This document shows positions 16,108 to 23,332 of a stretch of DNA of 37,493 nucleotides, in pieces (within the stretch, counting starts at the first letter, position 1; every line of letters begins with the position of its first letter). The notes below the pieces were generated by a model. That model was not told where the DNA came from. It worked only from the letters and a program-made list of their open reading frames with translations, and did not search any database. Location: NCBI GenBank assembly GCA_030746555.1, contig JASLMK010000115.1, forward strand, positions 1 to 37,493, read 5' to 3'. The stretch comes from Planctomycetota bacterium (GTDB lineage: Bacteria > Planctomycetota > UBA1135 > GCA-002686595). The position numbers and the translations under genes were made by a program.

Positions 16108-17442
16108 CTAGTCCGCCGCCTCGGCCCGCTCGAGGGCGTGCTCGATGGCGTCGATCAGGGCCCCGCCGCGCTCGGCGAGGTCGTAGGTGACGCGCAGGTG
16201 CGGCTTGTCGATCTCGATCACTCGCGAGAGGTCGATCGGCGTGCCCACGAGCACGAGGTCGCAGGGGCAGGCCTCGATGGTGGCCTGGAGGTCGCGCATC
16301 TGCTCCTCCCCGTAGCCCATCGCCGGCAGGACCGCGCCGACCTCGGGGTACTTGGCGAAGGTCTCGGCGATCTGGCCGACGGCGTAGGGCCGCGGGTCGA
16401 TGATCTCCGCCGCTCCCCACTTCTCGGCGGCGACGACGCCTGCGCCGTACTTCATCTCTCCGTGGGTCAGGGTCGGGCCGTCTTCGACGACCAGCACGCG
16501 CTTGCCCTCGATGGCCGCGGGATCGTCCACTGAGACCGGTGAGTCGGCGTGCACGATCAAGGCGTCGGGGTTGTGCTCGAGGGCGTTCGACTCGACCTGG
16601 GCCACGCCGCCCGGAGGGGCCGTGTCGATCTTGTTGATCAGGACCACGTCGGCGCGCTCGAAGTTCTCGCGGCCGGGGAAGTAGTCGAGCTCGTGGCCGG
16701 GGCGGTGGGGGTCCGCAACGGTGATCCACAGGTCGGGACGGTAGAACGGCGTGTCGTTGTTCCCGCCGTCCCAGAGGATGACGTCCGCTTCCTTCTCGGC
16801 CTCGGCGAGGATGGCGGCGTAGTCGACGCCGGCGTAGACCACCGCGCCGTTTCGGATGTGGGGCTCGTACTCCTCCATCTCCTCGATCGTGCAGTCGTGG
16901 GCCACGAGGTCCTCGAGGGTTGCGAAGCGCTGGACCACCTGGCGCGACAGGTCGCCGTAGGGCATCGGATGGCGGATCGCGATCGTGTTCATGCCGCGCT
17001 CGCGCAGGAGCGAGATCACCTTGCGGGAGGTCTGGCTCTTGCCGCACCCGGTGCGCACGGCGCAGACCGCGATGACCGGCTTGCTGGAGGCCAGCATGGT
17101 GGCGTCCACGTCGAAGGTGCGGAAGACCGCTCCGGCGCCTTCCACCGCGGCCCGGCGCTCCGCCAGGTAGGCCTCGTCGATGTCGGAGTAGGCGAAGATC
17201 ACCTCACCGACGCCGTGGCGCTCGATGAGCGACAGGAGCTCCTCCTCGGGGTGGATCGGTATCCCGTCGGGGTAGAGCGGCCCGGCGAGGCAGGCCGGAT
17301 AGGAGCGGTCGTCGATGTGGGGGATCTGGGTGGCGGTGAAGGCCACCACGCGGACGTCCTCGCGTTCCCTGTAGCAGGTGTTGAACACGTGGAAGTCCTT
17401 GCCGGCGGCTCCCATGATGAGGATCGCGGTGGGTTCGGCCAT
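16108..17442 (-). CDS. Cyclic 2,3-diphosphoglycerate synthetase-like P-loop protein
   Basis: A 444-residue protein. The N-terminus is Rossmann-like (TAILIMGAAGKDFHVFN). A P-loop near residue 130 (CAVRTGCGKSQTSRKV) starts the nucleotide-binding half, with ILWDGGNNDTPFYRPDLWITVADP and VVLINKID following as the Walker-B and G4-like elements. This matches the family named for the cyclic 2,3-diphosphoglycerate synthetase of methanogens, whose bacterial members are common but poorly characterised. I chose MAEPTAIL at 17442 as the start; MHSM 9 nt upstream is possible. The gene is divergent from the N-acylornithine carbamoyltransferase gene, with about 230 bp between. A link to carbamoyl-phosphate or arginine metabolism is possible but unproven. 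Confidence 0.65.
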   Translation of the reverse strand: MAEPTAILIMGAAGKDFHVFNTCYREREDVRVVAFTATQIPHIDDRSYPACLAGPLYPDGIPIHPEEELLSLIERHGVGEVIFAYSDIDEAYLAERRAAVEGAGAVFRTFDVDATMLASSKPVIAVCAVRTGCGKSQTSRKVISLLRERGMNTIAIRHPMPYGDLSRQVVQRFATLEDLVAHDCTIEEMEEYEPHIRNGAVVYAGVDYAAILAEAEKEADVILWDGGNNDTPFYRPDLWITVADPHRPGHELDYFPGRENFERADVVLINKIDTAPPGGVAQVESNALEHNPDALIVHADSPVSVDDPAAIEGKRVLVVEDGPTLTHGEMKYGAGVVAAEKWGAAEIIDPRPYAVGQIAETFAKYPEVGAVLPAMGYGEEQMRDLQATIEACPCDLVLVGTPIDLSRVIEIDKPHLRVTYDLAERGGALIDAIEHALERAEAAD

Positions 17443-17671
17443 GCTGTGCATCGGGGGGGAGAGTGGGGTCGATGGGGCGGGGGGCTGCGAGGCTCGGAAG
17501 GGTACGCTCCTTCTCATCGGCCAGGGAGGGTCCTGTGTGAAGACCTCGGCGGACGGGCGGTCGGACGCGGGGCAGCCGCGGAACCGCGAACGGGAACGGG
17601 CCGACCTCGGGGAGGGCCGTTTCCGCCCCTCGGAGCGGGCCTCGGCCCTGGCCGCGCCCTATCATGGAGCC
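17443..17671. other. Divergent control region upstream of the arginine locus
   Basis: About 230 bp between two divergent genes. The plus-strand frame of the carbamoyltransferase is open through most of it, but the encoded sequence (KTSADGRSDAGQPRNRE) has no homologous character and the region reads as non-coding. It holds a -10-like TATCAT at 17660-17665 and, on the minus strand, a TACCCT-type element near 17501-17506. Unlike the argR promoter region, it shows no ATAAA repeats. Confidence 0.4.
17660..17665 (+). promoter_or_regulatory. -10 box (TATCAT) 6 nt before the carbamoyltransferase GTG
   Basis: TATCAT is followed by GGAGCC and then the GTG at 17672. The spacing puts the transcription start at the start codon, as for the genes at 9921 and 30312. 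The GGAG within the spacer is too close to act as a ribosome binding site. No convincing -35 box is seen. Confidence 0.45.
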
Positions 17672-18730
17672 GTGATCGACCTCAGCGACCGCCACTTCCT
17701 CAGCACCCTCGACTTCTCCCTGGAGGAGGTGGACCACCTCGTCCGGCGGGCCCTCGACCTCAAGGCACGGGCGCGCGAGGACGCCTGCCCGCGCCTCCTC
17801 GAAGGGCGCGTGGGCGCCCTGGTGTTCTTCAATCCCTCGGTCCGCACCCGGGTCTCCTGCGAGTCGGCGATGACGCGTCTGGGCGGCTCGGCGATCCCCA
17901 TCACGCCTGGGAAGGACACCTGGAACTTCGAGGTGGGCGAGGGGGTGGTGATGGACGGAAACACCCAGGAGCACGTGCGCGAGCTGGCCGGCGTCCTCTC
18001 GCGCATGTGCCACTTCATCGGCGTGCGCAAGTCGGAGCTGATCACCGTCGGTTCCGCCAGGGCCGAGGCCAGCGCGGACTACGCCGAGCTGGCCCGCGAT
18101 CCGTTCCTGCACGCCCTGGCCGAGCACGGAGACGTCCCGGTCGTGAACCTGGAGTCGAACCGCTTCCACCCGCTGCAGGGCCTGGCGGACATGGCCACGA
18201 TCCGGGAGCGCCTCGGAGAGCCCGCAGGCCGCAAGTACGTCTTGACCTGGTCCTGGCACCCCAAGTCCTTGCCCGTGGCGACGCCCCACTCCCAGCTCCT
18301 GGCCGCGGCCGATCTGGGGATGGACGTCACCGTCCTGCGCCCCGACGGCTGGGAGCTCGAGCCTGAGGTGATGGGGGCCGCGCGCGAGCGGGCCCGCTCC
18401 TTGGGCGGCGAGGTGACCGAGACCGCCGATGCGGAGGCCGCCTACGAGGGCGCCCACGTCGTGTGCGCCAAGGCCTGGGGTTCCCTCGACTACTACGGGC
18501 GCTTCGAGCAGGAGGCGGCGGAGAAGGAGGGGTTGCGTCCCGACTGGATCGTGGACGAGGCGCGCATGGAGAAGACCGACGACGCCTTCTTCATGCACTG
18601 CCTGCCCGTGCGGCGCAACATCGTGGTCACCGACGGCGTCCTGGACTCCGATCGCTCGGCGGTGATCGACGAGGCCGAGAACCGACTGTGGACTGCGGCG
18701 GCGCTCTTCGCCGCCCTGGCGGGAAAGTGA
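17672..18730 (+). CDS. argF': Knotted N-acylornithine carbamoyltransferase (ArgF'-type)
   Basis: A 352-residue transcarbamylase that should carbamoylate an N-acylated ornithine using carbamoyl phosphate. The carbamoyl-phosphate motif is S56-V-R-T-R60 (FFNPSVRTRVS), and the second active-site motif is HCLPVRRN with His309 and Cys310. The segments GKDTWNFEVGEGVVMDGN and TWSWHPKSLP are typical of the acetyl/succinylornithine transcarbamylases of Xanthomonas and Bacteroides, not of ordinary ornithine carbamoyltransferase. At the position that sets acyl specificity (Glu92 in Xanthomonas AOTCase, Pro90 in Bacteroides SOTCase, from memory) this protein has Gln99. The site of the carboxylated Lys302 of the Xanthomonas enzyme is Val318 here. 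The GTG start follows a -10 box by 6 nt. Its TGA overlaps the GNAT gene start by a GTGA junction. Confidence 0.85.
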   Translation: MIDLSDRHFLSTLDFSLEEVDHLVRRALDLKARAREDACPRLLEGRVGALVFFNPSVRTRVSCESAMTRLGGSAIPITPGKDTWNFEVGEGVVMDGNTQEHVRELAGVLSRMCHFIGVRKSELITVGSARAEASADYAELARDPFLHALAEHGDVPVVNLESNRFHPLQGLADMATIRERLGEPAGRKYVLTWSWHPKSLPVATPHSQLLAAADLGMDVTVLRPDGWELEPEVMGAARERARSLGGEVTETADAEAAYEGAHVVCAKAWGSLDYYGRFEQEAAEKEGLRPDWIVDEARMEKTDDAFFMHCLPVRRNIVVTDGVLDSDRSAVIDEAENRLWTAAALFAALAGK

Positions 18731-19287
18731 GCGCGGGGGACGGCAAGGCGGCGCGCCCGCACGTCCGCGCGAGCGAGCCGGGCGACGAGGGGCGCGCCGA
18801 GGAAGCCGCGCGCCTGATCGACTCGGTGGCGGAGGCGTTCGACATCGCCCGCCGGGACCCGGAGTTCCTGCGGGCCAAGATCCACGCCCGCCAGGCGGCC
18901 CTGGCCGAGTTCGAGGAGGACCTGGTCGGCTTCGGCTACTGGTCCGCCTGGGACGAGGGACGCTTCGTCTCCCATTCCGGCCTCGTCGTGCGCCCGGACC
19001 TGCGCGGGCGCGGACTGGGGGGAGAGCTGAAACGCTGCCTGTTCGCCTCCTCTCGCGAGCGCCTGCCCGCCGCCTCCGTCATGAGCCTGACCACCTCCCC
19101 CCAAGTGCGCGCCATGAACCTCTCCCTGGGCTTCCGCGTCGTGCCCCTCGACGCCCTACCCGACGATCCCGAGTTCTGGAAGGGCTGCGAGGCCTGTCGC
19201 AACGTGGAGCGCGTGCGGCGCGAGGGCCTGCGCTGCTGCTGCGAGGCCATGTTGCTCGACCCGGCCGACATGGAGGGCGAGGCGTGA
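18727..19287 (+). CDS. GNAT acyltransferase, candidate N-acylglutamate synthase
   Basis: A 186-residue GNAT-fold protein. The acyl-CoA pyrophosphate-binding motif is visible in LVVRPDLRGRGLGGELKR near residue 95-108, and a later strand reads VMSLTTSPQVRAMNLSLGFRVVPLD. Short GNAT proteins of this kind sit in Bacteroidetes arginine clusters, as I recall, and are candidates for the first step, acylation of glutamate. No ArgA or ArgJ occurs in this window, so the role fits. The C-terminus is cysteine-rich (GCEACRNVERVRREGLRCCCEAML), suggesting metal binding or redox sensing. It is translationally coupled on both sides by GTGA overlaps. The acyl group (acetyl or succinyl) is not known. Confidence 0.7.
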   Translation: MSAGDGKAARPHVRASEPGDEGRAEEAARLIDSVAEAFDIARRDPEFLRAKIHARQAALAEFEEDLVGFGYWSAWDEGRFVSHSGLVVRPDLRGRGLGGELKRCLFASSRERLPAASVMSLTTSPQVRAMNLSLGFRVVPLDALPDDPEFWKGCEACRNVERVRREGLRCCCEAMLLDPADMEGEA

Positions 19288-20504
19288 GCGTTCGCGCGTG
19301 GGTGGCCGACCGCCGCGACGAGATCATCGCCCTGCTCGAGGGGATGATCGCGATCGACAGCGTCACCGGGAACGAGGGCGAGCTGGCCCGCTTCTGCGCC
19401 GCCTGGCTGGGCGAGCACGGCATCGAGCACCTCCTCCAGCCCTGCAAGGACCGGGAGAACGTGATCAGCGTCGTCGGGGAGGGAGACCCGACCCTGATCA
19501 TCGCCGGCCACCTCGACACCGTCCCGCCCAACGCGGGAGACTGGACCTACGGTCCGCTCACGCCCAGAGTCGTCGACGGCAAGGTCTACGGCCTCGGCGC
19601 GAGCGACCTGCACGCCTCGACCGTGGGCGCCTACTTCGCCTCCCTGTACCTGCGCGAACGAGGCCTGCCCGGGCGCTTCATGACGGCCTTCACGATCGAG
19701 GAGGAGACCACCGGAGACGGCTCGCGCCTGTTCCTCGACTGGGCCGAACAGGAGGGGTTCCTCGACTTCGCCCGCACCGAGTGTGTCGTGTGCGAGCCCA
19801 CCGACCTCGACCTGGTCTGTCTGGGGAACCGCGGCAGCTCGTTCCTGGTCCTGACGGTCCGCGGTCTGGGCGGCCACGGAAGCCGGCCCCACCTGGCGCG
19901 CAACCCGCTCCCCAAGCTGCAGGAGATCCTGGCGTCCCTGCGCGGCCTCGAGGAGCGCTGGGCGACCGAGTACCCCGACCCCGACTTCGGCGCGACGACC
20001 CTGACCCCGACCTGCGTGCAGGCCGGCGACCTCGACAGCACCAATGTGATCCCCGAGCTGGCACGGGCGGTCGTGGACTGCCGACCGACCCCGGCGCTCT
20101 ACGCCGACGGACTGGCGCTCTTCCGCGAGGGCGTCACCGAGTGTCTGGAGGGAGCGCGGGAGGAGGGCTTCGAGATCACCTGGGAGGAGCTCTACGCCCG
20201 GGAGGGGCAGAAGCTCGCCGAGGACCACCCCCTGGCCCAGACCGTGCGCCGCGTCCTGCGCGAGGACCTGGGGGTCGACGCCGCCTTCGGGGTCACGCCG
20301 GCGGGCAACGACGCGGTCTTCTACGCCGCCAAGGGCATCCCCACCGTGAACAAGATCGGCCCGGGCCACCCGGCCTGCGCCCACCAGGTGAACGAGCACG
20401 TCAGCATCGAGAACCTCTTGCTGGGGGTGGAGCTGTACACCTGGATCGGCCTGCGGCGGTTCGGCCTCGAGCCCGGGCACGCCGGCGTCCCTCCGACTGC
20501 ATAA
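19284..20504 (+). CDS. M20 metallopeptidase, N-acylcitrulline/N-acylornithine deacylase (ArgE-like)
   Basis: A 406-residue di-zinc amidohydrolase of the ArgE/DapE family. Metal and catalytic motifs are AGHLDTVPP (His76, Asp78), GLGASDLHAS (Asp108, bridging), TIEEETTGDG (Glu139-141 cluster), VCEPTDLDL and the late HPACAHQVNEHVS (His ligand). Placed directly after the N-acylornithine carbamoyltransferase and GNAT genes, it most likely removes the acyl group from N-acylcitrulline to give citrulline for ArgG. It resembles the Xanthomonas N-acetylcitrulline deacetylase arrangement. The start GTG overlaps the upstream TGA. A second M20 enzyme occurs later in the locus, so division of labour is uncertain. 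Confidence 0.8.
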   Translation: MSVRAWVADRRDEIIALLEGMIAIDSVTGNEGELARFCAAWLGEHGIEHLLQPCKDRENVISVVGEGDPTLIIAGHLDTVPPNAGDWTYGPLTPRVVDGKVYGLGASDLHASTVGAYFASLYLRERGLPGRFMTAFTIEEETTGDGSRLFLDWAEQEGFLDFARTECVVCEPTDLDLVCLGNRGSSFLVLTVRGLGGHGSRPHLARNPLPKLQEILASLRGLEERWATEYPDPDFGATTLTPTCVQAGDLDSTNVIPELARAVVDCRPTPALYADGLALFREGVTECLEGAREEGFEITWEELYAREGQKLAEDHPLAQTVRRVLREDLGVDAAFGVTPAGNDAVFYAAKGIPTVNKIGPGHPACAHQVNEHVSIENLLLGVELYTWIGLRRFGLEPGHAGVPPTA

Positions 20505-20576
20505 ACCATTGCCCGTTTGGGCAAAAAGGCGCATAAAAAGTTGCGTCGGACCCTGGGGAGCGTATAAACGCGCCCC
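20499..20576 (+). promoter_or_regulatory. AT-rich argR promoter/operator region with phased ATAAA cores
   Basis: This is the only clearly AT-rich gap in the window. ATAAA cores begin at 20501, 20533 and 20564, spaced 32 and 31 bp (about three helical turns). Two perfect short palindromes are present: GCCC-GTTT-GGGC at 20511-20522 and GCGT-ATAA-ACGC at 20560-20571, the latter covering the -10 box. A protein bound to the 20560 palindrome would block RNA polymerase, so ArgR autoregulation is plausible. None of the elements matches the Escherichia coli ARG box, so the operator assignment is inference. Confidence 0.5.
20541..20568 (+). promoter_or_regulatory. argR promoter: TTGCGT, 16-nt spacer, TATAAA
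   Basis: A -35-like TTGCGT (20541-20546) is separated by 16 nt from TATAAA (20563-20568). The argR ATG at 20577 lies 8 nt after the -10 box and has only CGCGCCCC before it, with no Shine-Dalgarno. The transcript is therefore expected to be leaderless. Confidence 0.55.
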
Positions 20577-21020
20577 ATGCCCCCGCCCCAGACCAGCACC
20601 CGGCGGTCCGCGATCCGCCACATCCTCCAAGGCGGTCCGGTCCGCTCCCAGGAGGAGTTGGCGAGTCTCCTGGCCGACAGGGGCCTGGCGACCACCCAGT
20701 CCATGCTCAGCCGCGACCTGCGGGCCTTGGGCGTGGCCAAGCGCGCCGGCGCCTACGAGCTCGTCGTCGAGGAGCGGGTGACGCCCCTGGAGGGGCTGGC
20801 GGCCCTGCTGCGAGGCGCCCGCCCGGCCGGCGAGCACCTGGTCTGCGTCTTCTCCGAGCCTGGCGCCGCCAGCGCCGTCGCGCGCGCCCTGGAGGCCGAG
20901 AGCCTTCCGGGCCTGGTGGGGACGGTCGCCGGGGACGACACGGTCCTGGCCGCCATGGAGTCCGACGCGGCCGGTTCCTCCCTCATCGCTCGCGTCCTGT
21001 CCCTGTCCCCCGACGACTAG
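20577..21020 (+). CDS. argR: Arginine repressor ArgR
   Basis: A 147-residue regulator. Residues about 8-70 form the winged-helix DNA-binding domain (SQEELASLLADRGLATTQSMLSRDLRALGVAKRAG, including the typical Q-S-x-x-S-R-D recognition helix). Residues about 75-147 are the hexamerisation and arginine-binding domain, with the hallmark GTVAGDDTVL. It presumably represses the arginine genes when arginine is high, and its own promoter contains symmetric AT-rich elements. The stop is 12 nt before argG, so argR and the downstream genes form one unit. Length and motifs are normal for the family. Confidence 0.9.
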   Translation: MPPPQTSTRRSAIRHILQGGPVRSQEELASLLADRGLATTQSMLSRDLRALGVAKRAGAYELVVEERVTPLEGLAALLRGARPAGEHLVCVFSEPGAASAVARALEAESLPGLVGTVAGDDTVLAAMESDAAGSSLIARVLSLSPDD

Positions 21021-21032
21021 GAATCCATCGCC

Positions 21033-22274
21033 ATGCGCGTTCTCCTCGCCTATTCCGGCGGCCTCGACACCTCGTTCCTCGTCGCCCTGCTCGCCCGCGA
21101 GCAGGGTCACGAGGTCACCGCCGTCACGGTGGACTGCGGTGGCTTCAGCCCGGCAGAGCGCGCCGACATCGCCCGCCGCGCCCTCGAGCTCGGCGCCGCC
21201 CGGCACGAGTTCCTCGACGCGCGCAGCGCCCTGTTCGACTCCGTCCTGCGCTGGTTGGTCGCGGGCAACGTGCGCCGCGGAGGCGTCTACCCCCTGTGTG
21301 TCGGGGCCGAGCGCGCCTTGTCGGCGGAGCTCCTGGCCGAGTACGCCGTCGAGGGAGGCTACGACGCCCTGGCCCACGGTTGCACCGCGGCGGGGAACGA
21401 CCAGGTGCGCTTCGAGGCGACCCTGGCGGTCGTCGCCCCCGACCTCGAGGTCCTCGCGCCGGTGCGCGACCTCGCGCCCAGCCGCGAGGAGCAGGTGGCG
21501 TGGCTCGCCGAGCGCGGCTTGGCGGTGCCCGGCAAGACCGGGCGCTACTCGGTCAACGCCGGTCTGTGGGGCCTGACCATCGGCGGCGGCGAGACCCTCA
21601 ACAGCCACGAGCCCCTGCCCGAGGCGGCCTGGGTCTGGACCCGCGGCGGAGGGGGCGAGGCGCGCCTCTCCATCACGTTCGAGCGCGGCGTGCCGACGGC
21701 GGTCGATGGCGTCGAGCTGGACCCGGTCGAGCTGATCGAGACCCTCAACCGCACCGGCGGCGCCCTGGGCTGCGGCCGCGGCTACCACCTCGGGGACACC
21801 GTCCTGGGCATCAAGGGCCGCATCGGCTTCGAGGCTCCCGCCGCCACCCTGCTGCTCGACGCCCACCGCGAGCTCGAGAAGCTCGTGCTGACCGAGGAGC
21901 AGCGCGCCTGGAAGGACCAGCTCGGCGAAGGCTACGGCCGGCGGTTGCACCAGGGGCTCCTCCACGATCCGGTGATGCGCGACATGGAGGCCTTCTTCGC
22001 CTCCTCCCAGGAGGCGGTCAGCGGTCGGGCCCACCTCGCCGTGCGCGGCGGGACGGTGCTCGTCGAGGGCGTCGAGTCGCCCTACAGCCTCCTGGCCGCC
22101 AGCGACGCGCGCTACGGCGAGCGGCCGTCGGTGCACTCCAATCCCGCCGGCGCCGCCTACCTCGGGCGCATCCTCGCCGAGCCCGCGCGCCTTGCGCGGC
22201 GGGCCGCCGGCTCGCGCGGCGCGGGCGGTGGACGCTCCCCCAAGGCCGATTCGGTGGGGGCCGCGACGCCGTGA
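21033..22274 (+). CDS. argG: Argininosuccinate synthase
   Basis: A 413-residue enzyme that joins citrulline and aspartate with ATP to form argininosuccinate. The ATP pyrophosphatase motif is AYSGGLDTS at residues 6-14. Other family signatures are AHGCTAAGNDQVRFE, KTGRYSVNAGLWG and GRGYHLGDTVLGIKGRIGFEAPAA. The sequence looks closer to the Bacteroidetes-type enzyme than to the Escherichia coli type, which fits the other unusual enzymes in the locus. The last 25 residues (Ala, Arg, Gly rich) are poorly conserved. The stop overlaps the next gene by a GTGA junction. Confidence 0.9.
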   Translation: MRVLLAYSGGLDTSFLVALLAREQGHEVTAVTVDCGGFSPAERADIARRALELGAARHEFLDARSALFDSVLRWLVAGNVRRGGVYPLCVGAERALSAELLAEYAVEGGYDALAHGCTAAGNDQVRFEATLAVVAPDLEVLAPVRDLAPSREEQVAWLAERGLAVPGKTGRYSVNAGLWGLTIGGGETLNSHEPLPEAAWVWTRGGGGEARLSITFERGVPTAVDGVELDPVELIETLNRTGGALGCGRGYHLGDTVLGIKGRIGFEAPAATLLLDAHRELEKLVLTEEQRAWKDQLGEGYGRRLHQGLLHDPVMRDMEAFFASSQEAVSGRAHLAVRGGTVLVEGVESPYSLLAASDARYGERPSVHSNPAGAAYLGRILAEPARLARRAAGSRGAGGGRSPKADSVGAATP

Positions 22275-23332
22275 GACGCTGCCAACTGGACAAGATCGCT
22301 TCGGTCACCACGCGCCTGGGGCTCGACCGCCACGCGATCCTGGGGGAGGAGGTCCCCGCCCGGGCCGGGACGGTCGTGGCCGCGCGCGTGCTGACCGCCA
22401 AGAGTCGCTACAACACCCTCGAGGACGTGCACGGTCGGATGGTGAGCCTCTTCCCCGGGGACGTCATCGCCGGGGCCCTGGGGCACCGCGACGCCCTCTA
22501 CGGCTACTCCGGCCACGTGCCCGAACAGGTGCGCGTCGGCGACGAGCTGTTCCTGCTCAACCTGGGGGGCGTGATCGGGGCGGGCGCCCGGCCCGCGGCG
22601 GGCATCGGGCAGCCCTTCCGGCTCGAGATCCTCGGCAGCGTCCTGGAGTTCCCCTACCTCGCCCGGCGCGTCGGCCGGCCCGCGCGCATCCAGCGTGCCG
22701 CCCTCCCCTCGGCGCCCCTGCCGGCCGAGCTGCCCCCCGTGGTGGCCCTGGTGGGGACCTGCATGGACTCGGGCAAGACGACGGCGGCCAGCGTCCTGGT
22801 CTCCGACTGGACGCGCCGGGGCCTGAGCGTGGCGGCCGGCAAGCTGACCGGCGTCTCCCTGCGGCGGGACGTCCTGCACATGCGCGACTGCGGCGCCGAT
22901 CCGGTGGCGGACTTCACCGACTTCGGCGTCGTGACGACGTCCGAGGAGAACGCCCTCGCCGCGGCCCACTCCCTCCTGGCGCACCTGGCCGAGGCGCGCC
23001 CGGACCGCATCGTGCTCGAGCTGGGGGACGGCCTCCTGGGGACCTACGGCGTCTCCGCCCTGCTCGGCGACCCGGCCCTCTCCGCGCGTCTCTCCTCGGT
23101 GGTGCTTTGCGCCCAGGATCCGGTCGGCGCCCTGGGAGCCGTCGATCTGCTTCGGCAGCGCTACGACCTGCGCCCCGCCCTGGTGAGCGGCCGGGTGACC
23201 GACACCCCCGTCGGCGTGCGCTTCTGCGAGGAAACCCTGGGCATCGCGGCCTGGAACGCCCTGGGCGGAGGGAGCGAGCGGGCCGCCGGCCTGCTCGACG
23301 CGGCCTCCCGGCCCGCGGGGGTGGGAGCGTGA
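22271..23332 (+). CDS. P-loop NTPase of unknown function inside the arginine operon
   Basis: A 353-residue protein I do not recognise confidently. The N-terminal 150 residues form a beta-rich domain (VVAARVLTAKSRYNTLEDVHGRM, GDVIAGALGHRDALYGYSGHVP). From about residue 155 a P-loop NTPase domain follows: VALVGTCMDSGKTTAAS is a Walker A of the dethiobiotin-synthetase/MobB type, with RIVLELGDGLLGTYGVSALL as a possible Walker B region and later VVLCAQDPVGALGAV. It is coupled by GTGA overlaps to argG before and argC after, so it is translated with the arginine enzymes. DUF1611-like proteins have a similar P-loop layout, but the motifs differ. The function is unknown; an ATP-dependent ligase, regulator or chaperone role are all open. 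Confidence 0.6.
   Translation: MRRCQLDKIASVTTRLGLDRHAILGEEVPARAGTVVAARVLTAKSRYNTLEDVHGRMVSLFPGDVIAGALGHRDALYGYSGHVPEQVRVGDELFLLNLGGVIGAGARPAAGIGQPFRLEILGSVLEFPYLARRVGRPARIQRAALPSAPLPAELPPVVALVGTCMDSGKTTAASVLVSDWTRRGLSVAAGKLTGVSLRRDVLHMRDCGADPVADFTDFGVVTTSEENALAAAHSLLAHLAEARPDRIVLELGDGLLGTYGVSALLGDPALSARLSSVVLCAQDPVGALGAVDLLRQRYDLRPALVSGRVTDTPVGVRFCEETLGIAAWNALGGGSERAAGLLDAASRPAGVGA

Noticed and set aside
17378-17671. Longer N-terminus for the carbamoyltransferase from an upstream ATG
   Set aside because: It would overlap the divergent gene's start, has no conserved sequence, and a -10 box sits 6 nt before the GTG at 17672.
20499-20576. Canonical Escherichia coli-type ARG boxes upstream of argR
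   Set aside because: No TGAAT-n4-ATTCA match is present; only other AT-rich phased elements are seen.
18936-22136. Very long minus-strand open frame opposite the arginine genes
   Set aside because: It is antisense to well-identified enzymes and rich in Gly, Ala, Arg and Gln; such frames arise from high third-position GC.
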